Below, in pieces: positions 11,371 to 23,300 of a DNA stretch of 64,000 nt (its first letter is position 1; each line of letters begins with the position of its first letter). Under the pieces are notes generated by a model that was given only the letters and a program-made list of their open reading frames with translations, was not told the DNA's origin and ran no database searches. The stretch is from Dichetophora obliterata (lineage: Eukaryota; Arthropoda; Insecta; Diptera; Sciomyzidae), in assembly GCA_963920525.1 (NCBI GenBank), contig OY986438.1, positions 97,746,171 through 97,810,170 of the forward strand, given 5' to 3'. Both the position numbers and the translations under genes were made by a program.

Positions 11371-14300
11371 CTGTGCAAAACAAACATTATATAAAGAAAA
11401 GAACAAAAGTTATAGTCATGCAGTTAAAGAGGCTACTCTGGTATTTTATATAAATTGTGTGTAGTTTATTTTTTAGTTTATAAAAGTAAAAAGGAAAACA
11501 TTAAGTAAAAACTAAAAATTAATAAATAATATTCATATCTGGCATTAAATTATATAAATACAGTTTTGTGTTTTTGAGTTTACATTTGTTTTCTTGCTGT
11601 TGTTTTTTTTTTTTGAAAAAGTGTACGCTTAGAGCGTATATAAAACTTCCAACAAGAACTGTTTTAATTCATAGTTTAAGTGGTTATGAAAAAGCAGTGG
11701 GTGAAAAAATCATAGAAATCTTAAATAAACCTTAAAGGAAATAATATGCACTCGGGTGGCTGGCTAGGGGGACGTGTATGTCTGGTAATTTTTTTTATCA
11801 GCATAAATTGCTTCGTTTAGGCTACCTGATTGCTGCTTGTTGGCGATGAAGCCTCAGCAGACGTCAATGGATGATTTGTGTACGATTGGAATGTGGCCGT
11901 TGGTCCATCACGATGAGTGCGGGTTGTTACTTTCTCTTGCAAGGTGTTGAATGTTTTTGAGAGCCATGGCTGCCAGCTGTTGCGATTTGTTTGCATTTCA
12001 TTAATAGTCGTACTAAGCTGATGATTCAAGTCCTGGTTTTTGCATTCGGCCTCTACTTGTGCTAATTTGGCTTGTGCCAATTCCAATTCAAGTTCACGAA
12101 TGCGATGCATGGCACCATTCAGTGGGTCCAAGGGTCCCAACGGAGCTTCGTTTGTGTTTTTATTAACTGTAGGTAAAATTTGTTTTCCACCTTTGTTGGT
12201 CACCGAATTGCTGTTGCCAACTTCAATTTGAGCTGCACATTGTTTGCATTTTGCCACGGTATTCTAAGGGAAGAAAGAATAGAAAAAGTTTTTCAAACAT
12301 TAATAGCGTTTTTAAAAAACCTTATTTTTTAATGTCAGCATTTTGAATATACAGTGGTGTGCGATTTATATAAATAAGTTGTTTAAATAAGTTGTACATA
12401 AGAGGTGTGTAGTAATAAGCTTACTGTATTTTTAACCGACTTCAAAAAGGAGGAAGTGCTCAAGTTCGTAGGTTTTTCTTTTTTTTTTTTTTGAAGCGAA
12501 GCTTTTTACGCCTGTTTTGTGATTTGCTTGAGTAAAATCTCAAAAACGACACTTTTTTCCACACACCTTTTTCTTAGAATTGTTTTTTTCCTTGCGTCTA
12601 TTAAGGCGAATTTACACATTTCATTAAAAACGATGATTTCAAAGTGTAAATTTAAAATTTGTTGGATGATTCGGTGTTGAATGTCAAAATATATTCGTTG
12701 GATGATTAATTTTACTGACGTTTAAAAAAATGAAATAAATAAAAAAGGTTCTGGGACCACTACTGTTTATGTTATATATAAATGATATTGCTAACCATGT
12801 TGACTCTGATTTATGTAGACCATTTATCTTTGCTGATGATGTTCAGCTCTTGTTCTCTGGGGAATGCCAATTTGCTGACGTGCTGGAATCGGTAGTAAAC
12901 TCTAATTTATCTAACATTCAGTCATGGATGTCAGCTAATTATTTAAATGTCAACCCTAATAAAACTAAAGCGATCCAATTTAACCCATCTAGGTCCGTGT
13001 TCGAATATTTGAATATTCAAATAAATAATGAGCAAATCCCATTTGTAGAGAGAGTAAGATGTCTTGGTATAATAATTGATAGCAACCTTGTTTTTGATCC
13101 TCATATTGATACTCTGAGTTGTAGAATTAACTATAAATTAAAAAAATTGTATAGCATGAATATATTTCTACCTCTTCATATCAAACTTAGAATTGCTCAC
13201 CTTTTACTAATGTCAAATATTACTTATTGTCTTGAGGTTTATTCGGGCACGGTCTCTCATAACATAAAGAAAATTGAAGTAATTTTCAACAAAGTTGTTC
13301 GCTTTGTTTATGGAGTCCGTTGGCGTGAACATATATCGCCATATGTTTTAAAGTTTTTAAAATGTTCCTTGCGTAACTTTATAAAAATAAATTTACTACT
13401 TTACTTTTACAAACTGATAAAAACTAGGATCCCCTCATACTTATTGCATCTATTTCTTTTCTCACGTTCGTCTAGAAATACCCAAATTATTATACCTAAA
13501 ATTTCTTCCTCCGTGTTTGAGCGATCATTTCTGATAAGAACTGCACGTTGTTGGAACAAACTTCCATTAAGCTTACGATGTTTTTCTGATTCTCTTCCTA
13601 TATTTAAGGGGAAACTCCTTGAATACTCTTTAACTAACCCACTTTAGTTTTTAAGACTCCTTAAAGCGCTACCTTAGCATGCTTAATGTGATTAGCTACT
13701 AATTACTTATACATCTTTTTTTTCCCCTCTGTCGCTGCAATATGGGATTGATGAAATTTTGACCTCTTATTTTCTATAGAGTTTTTAGTCTTTTATTAGG
13801 AAGGCTGATATGAGTTTGTGCATCATATATTATATAAAAGTATTTATTTGAAGTTGTTTTTACATAAATATTACCTTGAATTTTTTATTTGTTTAGTTTG
13901 CTCAACTAGTACTTATACTTGTAATATTATTATTTGGCCAATAGGCTTTTGTATTACACATGAATTAATAAAATAAATAAATAAATAAATAAATAAAAGC
14001 CGTTCAGCAATTAAACAAAAAAAAAATATAAACTTTCTGCTTGAAGTTATGCTAACACCTTTCAATTGTGTTTTAGAACGAATGACACATCAGTTCGATT
14101 TGCTTTCACTTTCATCAAACGTAGGAAGACCTTCTACTTCTTTCACTGTTCAATGTGGATGACAATCATCTTCATTTTAAAGATGAAACTCAATTTATAT
14201 TTTTCAAATCAGATGATTCATCCAAAGTGAACAATGATAGTGAATCGTGTAAATTCGCCTTTACATCAAGAGGATATATGTACAATTAAAAATATTTTTT

Positions 14301-17300
14301 GTAAGAGTGAGAATCGAACTCGCTCCGTTTCGATCGAGAGTTCTACACGCCAACCACTACTATAAAACCTTTTGTGCTATGCTGTGATTCATTCATTACT
14401 AAGTATTAACTCAAGCTACAGTATAATGCAAGAATTTATTAAAAGGATTGTGCATTAGCTATCCTACATATTCTATTGTGAATGCGTGAAGCTTTGATGC
14501 AGCAGATCACAATAATTGATAAAAAGCATTGTGCATTAGGGGGTTTCGGACTATACTACATGTAGGATAAACATGTTGGACGGCGGAATAACGGGAAAGT
14601 CTGTTCGAACTTCCAGACTATCCTTACATGTGAGATAGACTTCATTATTTTTTAGCGTTCAAGATAGTATTATGCAATGGCAAAACAATTTCTTGTTTTA
14701 TAACTTTGCAATCTGTTTAAACCTGGACGCTGAGCAGTTCAGATGAAAACACTTTAGGAGCATTCGAGAGAAAGATTCTTCGTAAGATCTAAGGACCAAT
14801 CTGCGTCAATTATGATAAATACTGTATGAGCTGTACGCTGACAACGACATAGTCAAGCGCATTAAAATCGAGCGGCTTCGCTGGCTTGCTCATGTTCAGC
14901 GCATGAAAGACGATTCTCCAGTGAAGAAAACATTCGATTCGGTACCCAGCGGCAGTCAACGCAGAAGAGGACGACCGCATCTTCGTTGGAAAGACCAAGT
15001 AGAGGACAACCTGACGAAGCTTGGAATTTCCAACTGGCGCCAGCAAGCGAAAGACAGAAATGGCTGGCGCAAATTCTTAGCTGAGGCCAAGACCGACATA
15101 CGGTTGTAGCGCCAACTAAGTATGTAAGTACTCTCTTTAAGTTTTTCTTTATATGTTCACTCCACGGCGTTTTTTTTTAGAATGAGAAAATGTATGAATA
15201 CGGATGAGCGTGCGTTCGCACATACTACATAGAGGATGGACCGCCACAAAAAATCTGAAGTTTTTTATTTCCATCCTACATGTATGGATGGACCGCCACA
15301 AAAATCTAAAGTTTTTGATTTTCATCCTAAATGTAGGACGGGTATTTGCTTTCACACATCCCACATGTCCATCCGACCTGTCAAATCCGTTCTACATGTA
15401 GGTTAGCCCGAAACCCCCTATTAGCTATTTAAACAACAAAAGAAGCATGGTTCCATTGAACGGGTTCATAGGCACTTAAGGCAAGGCCGGTGGTCTAGCG
15501 CTAGAAAATTTAAGGTATTTTTAGGACTTTTTTAAAAAGTTAAAATATTGAACAATGCTTTTTAAACTTTTAAGGTATATTGTAACACTCATTCATCGTA
15601 AAAAAATATTTTTTTAATTTAAAAACTTGTTGATCTTGTTCAAAATGGCGCTCAGTGCAACGCTCTCAAGGAAAAAGGGCATGTAGATTTTGACTTTTCT
15701 ATTTATCTGAAAAATAAAATCCAAGAATATTGGCCGCATTCAGCGCAGACAACAATATTGTGCAGCTCAAATAGCTGATCAATCAAAATTACGTGTGAAA
15801 CTAAAATCAATATTTTTGTTAACGTTTGCAATATGATATTTGTACAACTGCAACTTGCAAATTTAAAAATGCTTATGTATATTCATGAATTTAAATTCTT
15901 CCCCGCGTTGAACAACTTGTTCAACTAGGTTGTCTAAACTGTCGTCGTGGGAGAGGTTGAGGAGGAACATCTGACGTGGCTGGTAAATCGAGCCCTAGTG
16001 CGTTGTCGCTGCGTCGTAAACGTATCGTCCAGACTAGGCCAATAATTAATATTGTTGTAGACAGTAGGAGTGCGGTGTAGCTGACCGCATGATGATGGTA
16101 GTTTGGTGGTGAAATATCATTCAGCTGAATTAGTTGTAGTTTGGCCAAGGCGTCTTGTAATGAAGTGAGATTTTTCAACTGTGTCGAGTATGTGTTTATA
16201 TTGAAATCATTTAACAAAGGCTTCAACTGCTCTTCGTTCGACAGTTCTAAAATTTTCCCAACATTGTATGAGATGATGTAAGGTTACTTGATACTGACTG
16301 CTGACCTTGCACGACGGTTAATTTTTCCTTAGGCACACATTCTGATTGAAGAGTTAATAACCCGGTCCGTTCTTACTTCAATGAAATGACTTCTTTTACA
16401 CATACAGCAGTTGCTCGTGAAGATGTTGATAACGCATAAGCCCACTGGTTTTTGTGACATAATGGTGTCCAGACAACATTGTTATCTATTCGTCTTAATT
16501 TACAATTTTGGCGAGTATTGTTGTTGAACAAGCTAATCTCGCATGCACATATTGCAGATCGATAATTATATCGGAGTTGTACGTTCGAGCAAATGTAAGA
16601 GTCTTGACTTGAGAGATCACACGACTTCAATTCCTCATCGTCGAGCAGGAGATACTGCTCGCAAAGAGCGTTTATAGCCAACATGGAATCGGAGTCAATT
16701 TGAAGAGCTTAAGTTGTTCATGTTCCACAAGAGGTAATGTTATTTCTAAAACAATGTGATCCTGAGTGAGTCCGCCGTTCACCTTCGTTAATTTTTACAG
16801 CTGCAACAAATCTCCTTGGATGACGGCAGGTGCAGTATAATTCTTTCAATGTCGGTGCTTAGCTGATCAGGAGTTAACAGCAATGGATGTAGTTTGCCAT
16901 GGTGACTATCTGTAAGCACATCCAATATGACTGCTTGTGTTCTTTTCAGTTCAGCTATGATTAACGTCAATTGAATTGATAAGACATTAAATAGCTGCAG
17001 TAGTTTAACTTGTTGCATTCCTTCATCTTTATATTTTAGTTGGTTCCGGATCTGAGTGATTTGTTCGTTGACGTGATCAAAATTTGTCTTAGTTGTCAAA
17101 TGGCCCTGCTTGATGATGTTGATAATAGAATCAATAATGGATGTTTGGTTTCTTAGCAAGTGTAGCAAGTTTTATTCGTTATCTTTGATGTTCGATATTG
17201 TTTTTGACATTTTCTTGGAGTACTCTGAATCTAGCACTCCAAATAATGAACGTGCAACGCTGCCTACGAAATTTATTGCTCTTCTTCTGACACGAGCGCC

Positions 17301-20300
17301 TGAAAATAGCTTGTCATCCAACTGTAATTCATCCTGTAGCCGTTCAAATTTGTTGGTGAATTGATTACAGGTGTTTTTCTGTTTGATTTTTTCACAGAAT
17401 TCACGCGATGTGCTTGTGCCGTTGCACAATGCTGCTGCCTCTTCCCAATAGGGTTCCAAATCGTAGTATACCAGTAAATTCCCATTTGTGGATGAAATGG
17501 CAACTGATCGTGGCTTCAAAATGTATGCCAAGTTTTAATCTAATTTGATTTAAACTGGGAAACCCATTATCATTGGCAGGATCATTAATGTTAAGACCAA
17601 TGCTAAAGTGTGTGAGCAGCCTGTTAGCCAATTTTTCTTTACTGGAACCTCCTCTGGTTCTTGTTCTCGTTCTGGTTCTTGTTCTGGTTCTACTTCTCTA
17701 ACTTGATCTGCATTGATTTCTATTGGTAATGGAACAAGATGATGAGTAGCACGTCTAAAAATGCCAGCTTCAGTTTTCAGGAATGGTCGTGCTTGAGTTA
17801 CTGGATGCCGGAAGATTGCCCATAATTTGTTTAAAAAGCTTTGGTTTTGCTCTGGAGCTGCAGACACAACTTTGTACAACATTTCTTGCTATTGATTTTC
17901 TTTTGATGATCCAAAATTGCTGCCTGGATATTGCTAGCAAATTCTGTGGACCGCAGTGCATATTATCGTTATGCAACATGACCAGTATTAATTTTGTTAG
18001 AGGATCGTTATAAGGCAGTAACATTTGATGCTTAGCGTCGAATGGTAATGTTGATGCTTCTAGACGTCCACCAACTCGCAGGATGCCCATTTCGTCAACA
18101 AATTGTGATAAACTGCTAAGTTGACTTGTCTTTTTAAAATCGTTGTGTTTTTTCAAATATGTTATCTCATCCTTGAAATCCGAAATTTGAAAAGCCTTAA
18201 AAATAACTATTAAATAATGACCAAGCTCGGTCGGAATTAGTGCTGCTTGGGTTTGTCTTAATCCCCTTTTGCATCTTGTGTGCCTTATGAAACGTAGCAC
18301 GTATCATAAGGCATATTGTTTTTCAAGACTTAAGAATCTGTTGTAAACCATTCCTTGCGATGCTCCCAAAGCTGATGTATTTTGCAAGTGCTTGAAACAT
18401 TTTGAGTGAAATGTGCCTCGCATCGCTGATCTTCCAGGAATTGGACATACTGATTCCGAACCATGTCATTTTTGAGTAACCGACGTTCAAGACTTAAGAA
18501 TCTGTTGTAAGCCATTCCTTGCGATGCTCCCAAAGCTGATGTATTTTGCAAGTGATTGAAACATTTTGAGTGAAATGTGCCTCGCATCGCTGATCTGCCG
18601 AAGATAAATCCTTTCCATTTGAATCTACTTCATCCATTTTCCTCAGCCGCTCTACCACCTCTTCTAGTGAAGAATTTATATCACTATTGTCATGACCACC
18701 AAAAACAGCACAAGTCAGCGTTTTTGATGACTCCCACTCACGATCCAGCCAAGAACTGTATTTTGTAAGACTGGGAAGTTAGGTGAAGACTTGATTTACC
18801 CGGCCGCCATTAACTTAAAATCGAACTCGGTCCCAAGCAGAATGTCTATTTTTCCTTGTCGATGAAAATCTGGATCTGCGAGTTGTATGTTGGTAGGAAT
18901 CGGCCACATGGATATATCAATATTGTGGTTTGGTTGAACAGGAATGATTCTTGGAAGTACGAATGCCTCTAAATGGGTTGAAAAGTTGTTGTCCAAAGAT
19001 TTCAGCACGACATTCACCCGTCGCGTAGCTCTGTTCTTTATTATTCTTTATTATTCTTGTTGGCTCACACAGATGTGCTACTGCTAACTAGATGTCCAAG
19101 TTGCTCAGAACTTGGGTTCACCAAAATGTTACGTCCAGTGATGCAAACACAAGTACTTGAACTAGGATTGCTCTACGTAACTTAAAATCAAACACATGCA
19201 CTTGAACCTGGATTGTGTCAAAAATAAAAACACGTTCAATTGAAAGACTGGCAACAACTGACTCAATCGTTGTCAACTTCTTTATTTATTAAAAAATTAA
19301 CTTATAAAAATACAAACAACAAACATTAACATATACAAAATAAATCAAGTAAGCGGCACGCGTAATTGATCTTTTTTTCATAAGCCAGAGTTCTTGAATT
19401 ACCAAATTATATTGTGCAGCTCAAATAGCTGATCAATCAAAATTACGTGTGAAACTAAAATCAATATTTTTGTTAACGTGTGCAATATGATATTTGTGCA
19501 ACTGCAACCAAAACAATAAAATTAAAATTAATCATAATTTTACGTTGCATATATTTTCAAATTTAAAATTCTTATGTTTAAAGTTTTTTCCTTAATGACC
19601 TCTATATTTATTATGTTGACTTTATATGATTTAAATACAAATTCTAAATGTTTGATAGTTTAAATCATACTTGATTTTAAATACAAATTCTAGTTGTTTG
19701 ATAGTTTAAAATCGTTTATTGAGCTTAAGGTCAAAGTTAGAACAATTAATTGTTCTAACGAATCTTTCCAAAGAAACAACTTGTAAACAATATTGTAAAA
19801 ATTTCAATATACAGTTAGAATTTGGAAAAACTGTTGATTTTACATGTAAAACATACATTTTAATTTTGGACGATTACAGCTCCGCTAAAACAAAAGATAC
19901 AAAATTTGTTGATATTTCGTTTAATAATCTCAAAATTTTTGCTCAGCTCCGCTCCGCACATGACACGATAGTGGTTGATGTATTGATTAAAAAGCTGATA
20001 TTTTTAGTGAGTAGTTAAGATTTTAGAACAATAAAACTAAACACGTGCCAAAAACGTAAAACACCCTGTATATTGAGAATGTTACAATTTAGGAGGAAAC
20101 TGAGTACAGATTTGAAACCAGCGTTGAAAGTACATATAGGAATGATAATGGGTTTACAGGATACGAAATTTGTAGACTAGTATTATTTATCCAAACATGT
20201 CTGAATATAAGAGTATTGCTATTATTTTGTGCGCAACTATACATTAAGGCTTCCAATCCCGGGCTTCTTGGATCTCGGTCTTTTTCTAGTACCGAGGCGA

Positions 20301-23300
20301 TTATTTCCTTCAAATTACGGGATTTTCGGGATCCCGGAATTTCCTTCAAATTGCAAAAATGCAGCACTTTAATTTGACATTCGAGTAAAACTTAAAATAA
20401 AATTTAAATTTACCTCAAATGTTCAAAAATGAAATAAAAATGAAGATGTGTTTCTCTTCGTCTGGAAATTTTGCGACCAAAATTCGGTCAAGCCGGGGGG
20501 ATGACACCTTAAATGCCTTAGTATTTTTAAGAGTATATTTTTAAAGTCAATCATCCTAACTAAACGTTCAAAGATTTCATTGGAAGAAAATATTGGAAAA
20601 ATGAAGAAAATATGAATTTAATAATTTATACTGTAGATATATATAATAGGGTGTATCGAAATCTATGGACCAAAACTAACACCCAATTCCACCCCTAAAT
20701 AATGAAAAAGAAAGGAAAGGCAATGCGGAAAATATAGTTTTTTTTAAATGAATTCTTGGTTCCCCAAATAGCGGTTTTCTATGGAAATGTGTGTTTTGTA
20801 CTGGAGCCCATCTCACGGTACACTTTTTTAAGAAATCCACCATAGATCTGGATTCATCATTAAAAACCACTTGTTAATGCAAATTTTCGAAAAGATCAAA
20901 TTCGTACATGGTGGGTTTCTTAAAAAAGTGTACCGTAAGATGAGCTCCAGTACAAAATTACACGATTTCCATAGAAAACCGCTATTTAGGGAACCAGAAA
21001 CTCATTTTAAAAAAAAAAAACAATATATAAAAAATATTTGCTGCATTGTCTTTTCTTTCTTTTTCATTATTTAGGGGTGGAATTGTGTGTTAATTTTTCT
21101 ATACAGCCTAATCTATACTATTGTATAAAAGGAGACTCACGTATATTAGTCAGCTCAGAGCTTGAGAACGGCAAGCGCTATTTCAATAATTATTTTTCTA
21201 TTGGGTAACTATTTTACCCATTTTAAAGTTAAGCTATAAAAATGTGCTAATTATTATTTAAATAATTAATTAAACTCATAAGAGCATAACCATACAATTT
21301 CTTTATTCATATTCTCAGCGAGAAAAATCTTTCTCTTTTTAAGCTCTATTTGAGCAACATACAAAGCAAAGCTAACAAGATAGAAACATTTGTTGTGTTG
21401 AAAAATGTATTATTTCTTTTTCGCTGCGACACAAGAGCGGTCTTTTCAAGCTCTTTTTGAGCAAGATAAAAAAGACTCAGCAACATGCATTGTGTGCGGT
21501 ACCAATGCTGCCACCTTTTTGAATGTAAAAATACCGCCACTTTTATAAAAACACCGACAAAAATTAGCTAGAGCAATTTTCCAATTTAAAGTACTTTAAA
21601 CGAAACACATATTTAATTTTAAAATAACAAAGGTTTACAAGTAAGGGTCAACCTTTGGACCGAAGAAGATGAATGTACCCAGTCCGTTGCAGGTCAAGTT
21701 TTGTAGATATGGGCAAAAATGTGAAAAACTGTTATTTTTCTGTTAGTCGGACTATATATTTTTAACGCATTTGAAATGATGAAATATCTGTCAAACCATC
21801 AATGGCATTGGCAAAAAGTAAAATGTTTACTACAATTTCAAAGATTGTTCATCCGACAAAAAATAAATTTTTGGAATTGTATGGAAAGATAAAAGAAGTA
21901 ACAGGGGTTTACGTATATACATAAAATGTGAAATTTTTGAAAGCTAATATTTCCAAAACTACAAATGTTAATGAATTTGAGTAAACAGAAATAACTACTG
22001 TCATAAATATCTGGCAATGCTTCAGAAGTGTAAGAGAAGCCGAACGTGTGAGTAGTGTAAAAAAGTCGTGACAGCGGTCAGATGTATAAAAACGAACAAC
22101 TCTAAAAATAAATATATGTATTCCAAACTTTGTACCTCATTTATTAATGTATTTTTCTTTGAATAAAAAATTTTAATAAATTATAACCTATTATTTACAA
22201 ATCAAGAAGTTGTTAAGAAGCGGTTGAAACTGACCGACGCGTTAGAAAGATATGGTCCAATTAATGGAAAAAGAACCGGTATACGTATTTTTGCCTATAT
22301 CTCAAATATTTGACCAGATAGAAAAAAACGGATTATGGATTTACATTTAGCACACAAATACATATGGAACCACTTTCGTCGATTTAATTTAAAACATTCA
22401 CCTGCGCAATCGCGAAATCTTTTCACTCAAGGATTGACGCTAATCAAGAATATAAATACTTTTCTACACCGGCCACGACTCCTGTGCGTTACAAACGTTT
22501 TCACAATGTTAATATGCTCTGACCTCTTCAGGTGTATAATAAAACAGACTTGGAATTAAAATTTTTTATGTTGGTTTAAAAATTTGGACTTTTGGTAAAA
22601 TTGTATATTTTACTATTGTGTAGATTTCGTCTTTCTATTAAAAAGGTCTTATTTATAAAGTTCCTTTGTATATTATTAATTACATTTTGAATTGTTGCTA
22701 TGTAATTTTTTGTTGTTGTATATATATTTTGTTTTGGCTCTAAATCTGCGAGTTAAAAAAACAAATAAAAAACTTCTTTAATAGTTTTTGATTATTAATC
22801 AAAGATAGTTTCTTGAGTATAATTTTAACCTCATTTAGATAATGCATGCAAAATAAACAAACGGAACAGCAAGCGACCGAAAACTGCTAGCATGAAGTAT
22901 GGACAGCTACTTAAAGTTTGTTTCTTTCCTTTCGTTGTTAAACTCGAAAAATTCTCTATAAAGCCCGTCATTTTTTTTTTCTTACCTCAGATATGCTATT
23001 TCTTTACGTATAAAAGATATTTTTAAAGTCTTGGAAAAGTTCACCAATGCAATGGAAAAAATGGTAAGATCAGGAAGATACAGGAAATTTAAAATTCTTT
23101 CAACTTAGATATTTATATTTCAGATTGAACGCATTTATGAATATTTTGAATATGCGGAAAAAAGCTATTTCGTATATTTTTAGGGCTTATTGTTTGACTT
23201 CATAAGTCATATATCAATCCGATCTGGTAATTGTACATAGAAAAAAATCAACACTGGCAGCCATTTTTTAAAATTGCGTAAGAAAGAGAACCTATAGCTT

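Larger units (their letters stand above)
15755..19517 (-). mobile_element. BEL/Pao LTR retrotransposon with env, internally deleted
   Basis: A roo/BEL-like endogenous retroelement of insects in minus orientation. The 5' LTR is at 19127-~19517. A TGGTGAACCC primer-binding-like site follows its end immediately. A 100-bp piece of the same LTR (15755-15854 against 19409-19508, about two mismatches) marks a truncated 3' LTR. Between them are pol remnants (protease region, start of RT, integrase zinc-binding region) and then env pieces. Most of RT, RNase H and the integrase core is missing, with frameshifts throughout. The near-identity of the LTR pieces suggests a fairly recent insertion followed by deletion, or recombination among copies. 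Confidence 0.8.

Noticed and set aside
19719..20018. 99-aa plus-strand frame
   Set aside because: It starts inside a dispersed repeat and shows no known domain.
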